Assembly (NCBI GenBank): GCA_947625135.1
Contig: CANQNE010000012.1
Location: 1-63,382 of the forward strand
From: an uncultured Lachnospiraceae bacterium
Lineage (GTDB): Bacteria; Bacillota; Clostridia; Lachnospirales; Lachnospiraceae
DNA: 63,382 bases
Direction: 5' to 3'
Shown: in pieces, positions 34,459 through 43,204 of the stretch
Layout: every line of letters begins with the position of its first letter
Position numbering within the stretch: position 1 is the first letter of the stretch
The notes under the pieces: model-generated
Database searches by the model: none
Told to the model about the DNA's origin: nothing
What the model saw: the letters and a program-made list of their open reading frames with translations, nothing else
Program-made: the position numbers and the translations under genes

Positions 34459-35304
34459 ATGAAAATACTGGTAACAGGCGTAAAAGGGCAGCTTGGCTAT
34501 GATGTGATGAAGGTGCTGGCGGCCCGGGGAATAGAAGGCATCGGCGCGGATCTGGAGGAATTTGACATCACGGATCCGGCGCAGACAGAGGCATTTATCA
34601 GGAAGAGCGATCCGGACAGTGTGATTCACTGCTCCGCCTACACGGCTGTGGACAGAGCGGAGGAGGATATGGCGCTTTGCTACAAAGTCAACGGCGAAGG
34701 GCCGAAGAATATTGCGGCGGTCTGCAGAGAGCTGGATATTCCCATGCTTTATATCAGCACGGATTATGTATTTCCCGGAGAGGGCGAGCAGTATTATGAG
34801 CCGGAGGATCCCACCGGGCCCGCCGGGGCTTATGGAAAGACAAAGCTGGCGGGAGAGCAGGCAGTGCAGTCTATGCTGGAAAAATATTTTATCGTCCGCA
34901 CCTCATGGGTGTTCGGCTATAACGGAAACAATTTTGTCAAGACGATGCTGCGCCTTTCCGATACCCATGACAGGCTGACGGTAGTGAGCGACCAGATCGG
35001 ATCTCCCACCTACACGGCGGATCTGGCAAAGCTGCTCGTGGACATGATCCTCACAGACAAATACGGCGTATATCACGCCACAAATGAAGGGATCTGCTCC
35101 TGGGCGGATTTTGCAAGAGAGATTTTTGCGCAGGCCGGAAAAAAGACAGTGGTGCAGAATGTGACCACAGAAGAGTATGGCGCAAAGGCGCCCCGGCCGA
35201 AAAATTCCCGCCTGTCCAAGGAGAAGCTGACGGAAAACGGGTTTGAAAGGCTTCCTCACTGGAAGGACGCCCTGGCCAGATATTTGAAAGAGATCCGGCA
35301 GTAA
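34459..35304 (+). CDS. rmlD: dTDP-4-dehydrorhamnose reductase
   Basis: 281 residues. It begins ILVTGVKGQLGYDVMKVL and has ISTDYVFPGEGEQYYEPEDP and GAYGKTKLAGEQAV (Tyr-x3-Lys), as in RmlD. Last step, giving dTDP-L-rhamnose. It completes the rmlACBD set, all on one strand with short gaps. Confidence 0.96.
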   Translation: MKILVTGVKGQLGYDVMKVLAARGIEGIGADLEEFDITDPAQTEAFIRKSDPDSVIHCSAYTAVDRAEEDMALCYKVNGEGPKNIAAVCRELDIPMLYISTDYVFPGEGEQYYEPEDPTGPAGAYGKTKLAGEQAVQSMLEKYFIVRTSWVFGYNGNNFVKTMLRLSDTHDRLTVVSDQIGSPTYTADLAKLLVDMILTDKYGVYHATNEGICSWADFAREIFAQAGKKTVVQNVTTEEYGAKAPRPKNSRLSKEKLTENGFERLPHWKDALARYLKEIRQ

Positions 35305-35332
35305 CCGGCGGGAAACAGAAAGGACAGGATTT

Positions 35333-36718
35333 ATGGGCGGTAAGTTGCGGCTCTGTCTGGCGGGGCTTCTTGGAGCCTTGCTGGCAGCTTTGATCATCTT
35401 ATATTATGTGCCGGACACAAGTGATATGTTGACCCTTCATCTGCAGATCGCGGCGGAAGAGAAGGATAATTATCAGCTGTTTTATCTGCGTGAAGGAGAA
35501 GCGGATTACGGCGAGGACCGCGCCGGTACCGACAGCTACGCAGGCGGCGGCAAGGAGCAGGCACTTTCTTTTTCCATGCCCTTAGATACGAAAACTATCC
35601 GGTTGGATCTGGGCACGCAGCCTGCGGACATTACGTTTCTGGGAGCCTATGTGACTTATGAGCATCACAGGACCGATCTGAAAGCGGATCTGTTTGCCTC
35701 TGAAAAATCCCGGCAGCAGATTGCTTCCATAGAAAAAACGGACAAGGGGTATGAAATCGTCACAGAAGGCAATGATCCCTATTGTATCATTGATTTTACA
35801 GAGGCCGGGGAGAGTCTGGAGGACTTTTTCGGACAGGCGGCAAACGGCGTCACATGGTTTTACAAGATCGTACTCAGCCTGCTGATTTTCGGAATGCTCC
35901 TTGCGGCGGCAGCGCTGTTTCCAAAGGTGTATTCCCTGCTGGCGGAGGTCTGGCACAGCCGTACCCTGATGATGCGTCTGGCGAAAAACGACTTCAAGAC
36001 CCGGTATGCCGGCTCTTATCTGGGCATTATCTGGGCTTTTATCCAGCCCATCGTTACCGTGGTGGTTTACTGGTTTGTATTTCAGGTGGGATTTCGAAGC
36101 GGCGGTGTCAGTGAATACCCTTATGTGCTGTGGCTGATCTCCGGCCTGATCCCATGGTTTTTCTTTTCGGAGAGCTGGAACAGCGCCACCGGCAGTATGC
36201 TGGAGTACTCCTATCTGGTGAAGAAGGTTGTGTTCAAGATCAGCATTTTGCCCATTGTAAAAATTATCTCGGCTCTGTTTGTGCATCTGTTTTTTATCTG
36301 TTTTTTGATCTTTATGTTTTGCCTGTACGGGTACTGGCCGGATATTTATGTGATACAGGTATTTTATTACAGCTTCTGCATGATCATGCTGGTGTTGGGC
36401 CTTTCTTACCTCACCTGCTCCATCGTGATCTTTTTCAGAGATCTGGGACAGATCATCAACATCATACTGCAGGTAGGCGTTTGGATGACGCCCATTATGT
36501 GGAATGTGACCATGCTGGGCAACGACATCCGGTGGATCATGAAGCTGAATCCCATGTACTATGTGGTATACGGATACCGGGGCGCCCTGATGGACAAGGT
36601 CTGGTTTTTTGAGGATCTGCCGCTGACAGTTTATTTCTGGAGTTTTACGCTGATCATGTTCGGTGTAGGCACGCTGATTTTTAAGAAACTGAAGATCCAT
36701 TTTGCGGATGTGCTTTAA
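35333..36718 (+). CDS. wzm: Polysaccharide ABC transporter permease (Wzm-like) with extra N-terminal extracytoplasmic domain
   Basis: 461 residues, against ~260-275 for a normal Wzm. Residues ~7-25 are a membrane helix and ~30-172 an acidic beta-rich extracytoplasmic domain (FSMPLDTKTIRLDLGTQP, ITFLGAYVTYEHH). ~174-197 is a second helix. From ~212 on there is a normal ABC-2 permease with six helices (KNDFKTRYAGSYLGIIWAF, ISGLIPWFFFSESWNSATGS, LNPMYYVVYGYRGAL). It exports lipid-linked polymer with the ATPase encoded 14 nt downstream. The N-terminal domain has the look of a carbohydrate-binding jelly roll, but I cannot name it. Confidence 0.9.
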   Translation: MGGKLRLCLAGLLGALLAALIILYYVPDTSDMLTLHLQIAAEEKDNYQLFYLREGEADYGEDRAGTDSYAGGGKEQALSFSMPLDTKTIRLDLGTQPADITFLGAYVTYEHHRTDLKADLFASEKSRQQIASIEKTDKGYEIVTEGNDPYCIIDFTEAGESLEDFFGQAANGVTWFYKIVLSLLIFGMLLAAAALFPKVYSLLAEVWHSRTLMMRLAKNDFKTRYAGSYLGIIWAFIQPIVTVVVYWFVFQVGFRSGGVSEYPYVLWLISGLIPWFFFSESWNSATGSMLEYSYLVKKVVFKISILPIVKIISALFVHLFFICFLIFMFCLYGYWPDIYVIQVFYYSFCMIMLVLGLSYLTCSIVIFFRDLGQIINIILQVGVWMTPIMWNVTMLGNDIRWIMKLNPMYYVVYGYRGALMDKVWFFEDLPLTVYFWSFTLIMFGVGTLIFKKLKIHFADVL

Positions 36719-36732
36719 AGGATGGAAACGAA

Positions 36733-38049
36733 ATGAGAAAAACGGTGATTCAGGTAACTGATTTAAGTAAATTATATAAGCTGTACGACAAACCCGCCGA
36801 CCGTCTGAAGGAAAGCCTCAGTCTTTCCAAGAAGGAATACCACAAAAAGCATTATGCCCTGCGGCATGTGAGTTTTGAGGTGAAAAAAGGAGAATGTGTG
36901 GGCATCATCGGCACCAACGGGTCCGGAAAGTCCACGATACTGAAGATCATCACCGGCGTGCTGACGCCCACGGAAGGGTATGTGGGCATCGACGGGCGCA
37001 TTTCTGCGCTGCTGGAGCTGGGCGCCGGATTCAACATGGAATATACGGGTATTGAAAACGTCTATCTGAACGGCACCATGATCGGTTTTACGAAAGAAGA
37101 GATCGACGCCAAGCTGGAGGGGATCTTGGAATTTGCGGATATCGGGGATTTTGTGTATCAGCCTGTCAAGACCTACTCAAGCGGTATGCTGATCCGGCTG
37201 GCCTTTGCGGTGGCCATCAACATTGAGCCAGAGATCCTGATCGTGGACGAGGCCCTTTCGGTGGGAGACGTGTTTTTTCAGGCAAAATGCTATCGCAAAT
37301 TTGAAGAATTTAAAAAGATGGGCAAGACGATCCTGTTGGTAAGTCATGATCTGGGCAGTGTCGCAAAGTATTGTGACCGGGTGATCCTGCTGAACAAGGG
37401 CGAAAAGCTGGCGGAGGGAAAGCCAAAAGAGATCGTGGATCTCTATAAGAAGCTGCTGGTAAATGCGCTGGACGATCCCCAGAAAGCCAAAGAGCTGGTA
37501 CAGGACGCCGCCGGGCAGGAGGATCCTCAGGATAAGCAGGCGGATGCCGGGCAAGAAGAACTGCCGGAGCAGACGGGGACGTGGAAGGAGCATCTTCCCC
37601 AAAATCCCAAGGTGCTGGAATACGGACAGAAAGAAGCGGAGATCATTGATTTTGCCATTCTGGATGAGGAGGGGAATTTCTCCAACAATCTGGAAAAGTG
37701 GAAGCGGTTTACGGTGAAGATCAAGGTGAAATTCCATCAGGTGATCCCGGAGCCCATCATTGCCTTTACCATCAAGGATCTGCGGGGGACGGAGATCGCC
37801 GGGACCAATACCATGATGGAGGACGCATATTTTGACGTCAGGGAGCCGGGAGAGATCCATCAGGCGGCCTTTACCCAGGTGATGAGCCTGCAGGGCGGCG
37901 AATACCTGCTGTCCTTAGGTGTTACAGGCTTCCGCGGAAATGATTTTCAGGTGTATCACAGGCTGTATGACGTCTGTGATCTTCATGTATTTTCAGAGAA
38001 AAACACGGTGGGAGTGTGTGATTTGAATTCCAGGGTAAAGATCATGTAA
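36733..38049 (+). CDS. wzt: Polysaccharide ABC transporter ATPase with C-terminal glycan-binding domain (Wzt-like)
   Basis: 438 residues. ATPase domain ~1-240: Walker A IIGTNGSGKSTIL, signature TYSSGMLIRLAFAVA, Walker B ILIVDEALSVGD, and VSHDLGSV. A linker of Gln/Glu/Asp (~255-285) leads to a beta-sandwich (~290-438): KRFTVKIKVKFHQVIPEPI and QVMSLQGGEYLLSLGVTGFR match the Wzt C-terminal domain. In E. coli O9a and O8 that domain recognises the chemically capped chain end before export. Its presence predicts a polymer exported only after completion. Confidence 0.94.
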   Translation: MRKTVIQVTDLSKLYKLYDKPADRLKESLSLSKKEYHKKHYALRHVSFEVKKGECVGIIGTNGSGKSTILKIITGVLTPTEGYVGIDGRISALLELGAGFNMEYTGIENVYLNGTMIGFTKEEIDAKLEGILEFADIGDFVYQPVKTYSSGMLIRLAFAVAINIEPEILIVDEALSVGDVFFQAKCYRKFEEFKKMGKTILLVSHDLGSVAKYCDRVILLNKGEKLAEGKPKEIVDLYKKLLVNALDDPQKAKELVQDAAGQEDPQDKQADAGQEELPEQTGTWKEHLPQNPKVLEYGQKEAEIIDFAILDEEGNFSNNLEKWKRFTVKIKVKFHQVIPEPIIAFTIKDLRGTEIAGTNTMMEDAYFDVREPGEIHQAAFTQVMSLQGGEYLLSLGVTGFRGNDFQVYHRLYDVCDLHVFSEKNTVGVCDLNSRVKIM

Positions 38050-38084
38050 AAAATCACACGGAGAGGAGAATAAAAGGAGTACAC

Positions 38085-40409
38085 ATGGCAGTATTCAATC
38101 TGGATTTTTACAAAAATGAAGATGGATATTCCGACGGTGATATTGAGAACGCGCTGCTTTCTTATGTGAAAGGGAATCTTTCCTGGGAGCAGCTGCTGAA
38201 CCGGGAAGAGCGCTATGCAGTGCTGTATCACCTGTCGCCTCTGCGGGAAAATATCCTTAACTGGTATTCTTTTGCCCCGGAAGCATCGGTGCTGGAGATC
38301 GGCTCCGGCTGCGGCGCCATCACGGGACTTCTCTGTAAGAAAGCGGCCCGGGTGGTTTCCGTGGAGCTTTCCAGACGGAGAGCCTCCATCAATTTTGAGC
38401 GGCATAAAGATTTTCCCAATCTGGAGATCATGGCCGGTAATCTGAACGAGATGAAGTTTGACTGCCGGTTTGACTATGTGATCCTGAACGGTGTGCTGGA
38501 GTATGCCATGAGCTTTACCGAGGGCGACCATCCCTATGAAACTTTTCTGAACAATATCAGGGAACTGCTCAAGCCGGAGGGACATCTTCTGATTGCCATT
38601 GAGAACCGGCTGGGTCTGAAATATTTCAACGGGGCCCCGGAGGATCACACAGGACATTATTTTGAGGGAATTGATCAATACCGGGACAACGATACGGTGC
38701 GCACCTTTTCCAGAGCGGAGCTTTCTGCACTTTTGCGGGACTGCGGATTGTCTGCGCAGAAATTCTATTATCCTTATCCCGACTACAAATTTCCCGTGGA
38801 GATTTTTACAGATGAAACGATAGAGCGATACGAATACGGCAAGCCCTTTGTGAATCTGGATGAAAGCCGCTGCCTGCTCTTTGAGGAGTACCACGCATGG
38901 CAGGCATTTTCCAGAGAGGAGATCACGAAATGCTTTGCCAATTCGTTTTTGGCAGATGTTTCTCCCGCGCCATGGGAGGCGCCGTTGGAGAAGCAGTATG
39001 TAAAGCTGAATAATGACCGGCGGAACCGTTTCCGGATCGCCACCTCCATAGAACTGTGGGAAGGGGAAAGGGTGGTCGTGAAGGAGCCGCTGACGGAGGA
39101 GGCCGGAGCGCATATTGACGCGCTCATGAAAAACAGCCACATGACGCCGGAACCCCGATTTCAGAATATTTCGGGTACGCGCCTGCCAGACGGCGGGATC
39201 CGTTATCCTTTTCTGAAGGGAGACAGTCTGGAAAAAGAAATGAAAGGCCTGATCGAAGAGGGAAAGGCGGACGAGATCATCCGGACCCTTCATCAGGTAT
39301 TCGACACGTACGGTCGAAACGGTACAGTGTCAGATCAGTATCACACGGAGGACTTTGCCCGGGTTTTCGGCGAAGAAAAGCTGGACGTGGCGTTGTCCTG
39401 CGTAAAGCCCGCCAATATTGATCTGATCTGCGATAATATTTTCAGGGACGGTGACGGCTATCAGATCATTGACTGCGAGTGGGTGTTTGACATGCCTGTT
39501 CCCACGGCATTTATTATCTGGCGCTGTATCAACGAGCTGTATACGAAAAACAGAAAGCTGGAAAAGCTGATCCCCAGAGAACGGATGATGCTGGCTTTTG
39601 ATATTGATCAGGCCATGTGCAGGGTTTTCTGGGAATGGGCCACTTATTTTGCAAAGGAATATACAGGAAGCAGCAGTCTGGAAGCCTACACGGTTCCCAT
39701 GACCATGTTGTCGCTGGATCAGATCGTCATGGAACGGCGCAGTGAAAATACCCTTTGCTGCAGCCTGTATTACGATACAGGAGAGGGCTGCAGTGAGGAA
39801 CAGAAGCTGTATTCGGAGGTAAAGCTGCAGCAGGAGCGCTTTTCGGTGACCTACGACCTGAGGAAACTGCAGCAGGAGCTGGCAGCGCAGGGAAAGGAGA
39901 TCCGGCAGCTTCGCTGGGATCCACTGGAGGGAGACGCCTGTATCTGCCGGCTGGATCGGATCACCGGCATGGAGGCCGTACCCGTCAATGCGGATGCGGA
40001 GGAAGAAGGACGGCAGGTGTTTCTGACTACAGATCCCATATATCGGCTGGAGGGAGAGCAGATCCCTAAGCAGATCACGCTGGAGGGAACGGTGCATCGC
40101 TTCAGCGCGCCGGAGCTTGTGGACTATATCAGTGACCGGCTGCCACTGCTGCGCTGGCAGAGCGCTACCATGAAAGAGGTATTGATGAAGCAGCAGCAGG
40201 AGGTAGAACGTCTGGAGGGGCTGCTGGAGGAAAAAAACGCCGCCCACCAACAGGTCTGCGCGGAAAAGGAGATGCTGGAACGGCAGCATACCGGTCTTAC
40301 AGAGGAATTTCAGAACCTGAAGGCGGAGTACGATCAGGCAGTGGGGGAGCTGGAGGAGATTCACGCTTCCCGGAGCTGGCGGCTTCTGAACAGGCTGAAG
40401 GGGAAATGA
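38085..40409 (+). CDS. WbdD-like bifunctional chain terminator: methyltransferase, kinase-like domain, coiled coil
   Basis: 774 residues in four parts. Residues ~40-210 are a class I SAM methyltransferase (motif I VLEIGSGCG at 69-77, acidic end VSVELSRRRA, motif IV region FDYVILNGVLEYA). Residues ~290-540 look like a small-molecule kinase or protein-kinase fold: K333 in RVVVKEP, then ANIDLICDNIF (D446, N451) and IIDCEWVFD (D463, E465), in the order of a catalytic loop and metal site. After ~545 a linker leads to a coiled coil (~685-765) ending SRSWRLLNRLKGK. This is the order seen in WbdD, which caps O-antigen with phosphate and methyl groups. It follows wzm and wzt. Homology to WbdD is judged on layout and motifs only. 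Confidence 0.75.
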   Translation: MAVFNLDFYKNEDGYSDGDIENALLSYVKGNLSWEQLLNREERYAVLYHLSPLRENILNWYSFAPEASVLEIGSGCGAITGLLCKKAARVVSVELSRRRASINFERHKDFPNLEIMAGNLNEMKFDCRFDYVILNGVLEYAMSFTEGDHPYETFLNNIRELLKPEGHLLIAIENRLGLKYFNGAPEDHTGHYFEGIDQYRDNDTVRTFSRAELSALLRDCGLSAQKFYYPYPDYKFPVEIFTDETIERYEYGKPFVNLDESRCLLFEEYHAWQAFSREEITKCFANSFLADVSPAPWEAPLEKQYVKLNNDRRNRFRIATSIELWEGERVVVKEPLTEEAGAHIDALMKNSHMTPEPRFQNISGTRLPDGGIRYPFLKGDSLEKEMKGLIEEGKADEIIRTLHQVFDTYGRNGTVSDQYHTEDFARVFGEEKLDVALSCVKPANIDLICDNIFRDGDGYQIIDCEWVFDMPVPTAFIIWRCINELYTKNRKLEKLIPRERMMLAFDIDQAMCRVFWEWATYFAKEYTGSSSLEAYTVPMTMLSLDQIVMERRSENTLCCSLYYDTGEGCSEEQKLYSEVKLQQERFSVTYDLRKLQQELAAQGKEIRQLRWDPLEGDACICRLDRITGMEAVPVNADAEEEGRQVFLTTDPIYRLEGEQIPKQITLEGTVHRFSAPELVDYISDRLPLLRWQSATMKEVLMKQQQEVERLEGLLEEKNAAHQQVCAEKEMLERQHTGLTEEFQNLKAEYDQAVGELEEIHASRSWRLLNRLKGK

Positions 40410-40439
40410 ATTGCCGGCGCAAAAACCGGAGATTAACAG

Positions 40440-43184
40440 ATGAGAGGGAGAACAGTATTGAAACAGGTAGATATTATCATTCCCGTATACAATGGGTATG
40501 AAGACATACAGTTGTGCATGGAGAGCATATTCCGGCATACGGATCTGGCAGTGCACCGGGTGCTGCTGATCAACGACAAGAGTCCGGACGAACGGATCCT
40601 GCCCCTGTTGAAGGGGTATGTGGGGGATCATGTGGAGCTGATCGATTCTCCGGAAAACGAAGGCTTTTCCGCCAGCGTTAATAAAGGAATGAAAAGCTCA
40701 GACACCGACGTGATCTTACTGAATTCCGATACGATTGTTACAAAAAACTGGGTGGAAAAATTGCAGGCCTGCGCCTATCATGACCTGGAAACGGGAACGG
40801 TCACGCCCCTGTCCAACAGCGCCACCCTCTGCTCCGTGCCGGTGATGTGTCAGGACAATCCGGTGCCGGACAATGTGACGATCGACGAGTATGCAGAGAT
40901 CATTGAGCGGTGCAGCCTGAAGGAATATCCCCGCATTACGGTGGCGGTGGGCTTCTGCATGTATATCAAGCGGGAGGTCATTGAAATCACCGGGCTTTTC
41001 GACGGGAAAACCTTTGAGCGGGGTTACGGGGAAGAAAATGATTTCTGCAACCGGGCGGAGCAGTATGGCTACCGGCATGTGATGTGCGACGATACGTTTA
41101 TCTATCATAAAGGGACGGTTTCGTTTCTCACCGAGGAAAAGCAGCGGCTGATCCAGGAGCATGACAGGATTTTGTGCCAGCGGTACCCCCGGCAGATGGA
41201 AAACAATCATCTTTACTGTATCCACAATCCCCATCAGTATATCCGGGATAATATCAATCTGTATACGACGCTGAAAAACGGCAGGAAAAATATTTTGTAT
41301 CTGATCCATGCGGATTTCAGAAAGGATGCTTACGACCACGCGGGAGGCACCCAGTATCATGTCAAGGATCTTACGCTGGGGCTGAAGAATGAATATAACC
41401 TGTTTGTGGTTTCCAGGGATAAATCCTGCCTGCGGCTTACCATTTACTGCGGGGAAAAGATGTATTCGTTCAAGTATGTGATCGGTTCCGCGCCCCTCTA
41501 TCCCGTTTATACAAACGCCGTACTGAAAAAATTGTTTGGGCAGATTCTGGATGCGTTTTCTGTTGATCTGGTACATATCCATCAGACAAGCGGATTGTCT
41601 CTGGATATGTATACCTGTGCAAAGGAAAGAAACATTCCGCTGATCGCCACCATGCACGACTATTACTATATTTGTCCCACCATCAAGCTGGTGGATCTGG
41701 ATCAGAAGTTCATCGGCGCCTGCAGGGGCCAACAGGACGGCGATTCCCGGACAGAGGAAAGATGCCGGGCCTGTCTGATGGAAAGGGCAGGGATCGCTGT
41801 TCAGGTGGACTTCCTGAAAAAGTGGCGTATGGAAAATGAAAAGGCACTGTCACTCTGCGATCGGATCGTGGTGCCTTCAGAGAGCGCAAAAAACGTGGTT
41901 CTGTCTTATTTTGAGGGACTTGGGGACCGGATGCAGGTGATCCCCCACGGGTCAGATTTCGGCGCGCCGGAGGAAGAGATCGTTGTGGACGATGTCAGGA
42001 AAAGCGATCAGATCAGGATGAGCGTAGATTACATCTTTGATTTTCCAAAATCTCCCGGTACGATTGCAGGATGGGCTTACAAATCCGGGTCCGACAACGA
42101 CGGGGTGAAGGTGTTGATAGAGATCTCCGATTCCGACGAAAACGTAAAATATATTGAAGCGGTAAAGCAGGAGCGGGAGGATGTCCGGCAGCTTACCGGC
42201 AGTTATTTTAATCTGATGTCCGGCTTTTCCGCGTCGGTGCAGCGCCAGCAGTTTGCGGCGGGAAAGCTGAATATTCGGATATTGCTTCAGGAGGACGGGA
42301 TCTATTACTGGAACGGGGAGACCATCACCACAAATAATTCCGCCCCGGGTGCGAAAAAGGGGTGCCTGCGGGCGGCCTTTCTGGGCGGGCTGGTGCCGGA
42401 AAAGGGCAGCGGTATCGCTTATGACCTGATCACAAAAAGCAGTTCCGGGATCCACTGGTATATTTTCGGAACCATCGGGGACGACAGGCTTGCAGAACTG
42501 GAGCAAAAAAATCTCACCAAGGTGGGCACTTATGAGCGGGACGGCATCTATCAGATGCTGCAGGATTATCAGATCGATCTGATCTGTATTTTGCCCATTT
42601 GGGCGGAAACCTTCTGTTATACCTTATCTGAGGCATGGATGTGCGGGATCCCGGTTCTGGCTACGGATATCGGCGCTGTAGGCCAGAGAGTCAAAGAGAC
42701 GGGGGCGGGCATCGTGGTTCCCCCGGACGCCTCGCCGGAGGAGATTCTGGAAAAGATTGACGGACTGTCAGCGGATCCGGAAGGTTATGCGCGGCTGAAG
42801 GAAAAAGCGCAGGGGGTTCCTGTGCGCAGTGTGGAAGAGATGCTGCAGGATTACCGCCGCCTGTATGAGGGACAGTTCTCGGGGCAGCCGCGGTACGGGA
42901 GTTTTGATCCCAGAGAGATCTTTCGGGGATTTCTGGACACAAATGGCGGAGACCGGTATAACGCGGGTTCCAAGCAGCTTTTGCAGGAATTCAGCCAGAG
43001 CCGGATGATGAACCGGCAGCTGCAGGATTCCGAGGAAGCCATGATGGAGACCATCCATACGCTGAGAAAACAAATGGAGGAATTTCAGTCCTCGAAAACT
43101 TATAAAACCGTGAACACGGCGGCAAGGGCTGTAAAGTCAGTGAAAAAGGTGCTGGGGAAAGCAAAACGGACATCAAAGGAATAA
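40440..43184 (+). CDS. Bifunctional GT2-GT4 glycosyltransferase with inserted beta module and C-terminal coiled coil
   Basis: 914 residues. Residues ~5-260 are GT2 (VDIIIPVYNGYEDIQLCMES; DxD-like LLNSDT; ENDFCNRAEQYGYRHVMCDD), close to rhamnosyltransferases. Residues ~285-515 are the acceptor half of a GT4 (ILYLIHADFRKDAYDHAGGT; IHQTSGLSLDMYTC; ATMHDYYYICPT). Residues ~525-628 are an inserted beta-rich segment around GTIAGWAYKSG. Residues ~635-810 are the donor half (LGGLVPEKGSGIAYDLI; CILPIWAETFCYTLSEAWMCG). The end (~860-914) is a coiled coil and basic tail. Two catalytic domains could lay down an alternating repeat. ATG 40440 is preceded by GGAG; a TTG at 40458 is an alternative. Confidence 0.88.
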   Translation: MRGRTVLKQVDIIIPVYNGYEDIQLCMESIFRHTDLAVHRVLLINDKSPDERILPLLKGYVGDHVELIDSPENEGFSASVNKGMKSSDTDVILLNSDTIVTKNWVEKLQACAYHDLETGTVTPLSNSATLCSVPVMCQDNPVPDNVTIDEYAEIIERCSLKEYPRITVAVGFCMYIKREVIEITGLFDGKTFERGYGEENDFCNRAEQYGYRHVMCDDTFIYHKGTVSFLTEEKQRLIQEHDRILCQRYPRQMENNHLYCIHNPHQYIRDNINLYTTLKNGRKNILYLIHADFRKDAYDHAGGTQYHVKDLTLGLKNEYNLFVVSRDKSCLRLTIYCGEKMYSFKYVIGSAPLYPVYTNAVLKKLFGQILDAFSVDLVHIHQTSGLSLDMYTCAKERNIPLIATMHDYYYICPTIKLVDLDQKFIGACRGQQDGDSRTEERCRACLMERAGIAVQVDFLKKWRMENEKALSLCDRIVVPSESAKNVVLSYFEGLGDRMQVIPHGSDFGAPEEEIVVDDVRKSDQIRMSVDYIFDFPKSPGTIAGWAYKSGSDNDGVKVLIEISDSDENVKYIEAVKQEREDVRQLTGSYFNLMSGFSASVQRQQFAAGKLNIRILLQEDGIYYWNGETITTNNSAPGAKKGCLRAAFLGGLVPEKGSGIAYDLITKSSSGIHWYIFGTIGDDRLAELEQKNLTKVGTYERDGIYQMLQDYQIDLICILPIWAETFCYTLSEAWMCGIPVLATDIGAVGQRVKETGAGIVVPPDASPEEILEKIDGLSADPEGYARLKEKAQGVPVRSVEEMLQDYRRLYEGQFSGQPRYGSFDPREIFRGFLDTNGGDRYNAGSKQLLQEFSQSRMMNRQLQDSEEAMMETIHTLRKQMEEFQSSKTYKTVNTAARAVKSVKKVLGKAKRTSKE

Positions 43185-43204
43185 CCGCCCGCCGGAGGTG
43201 GCGC

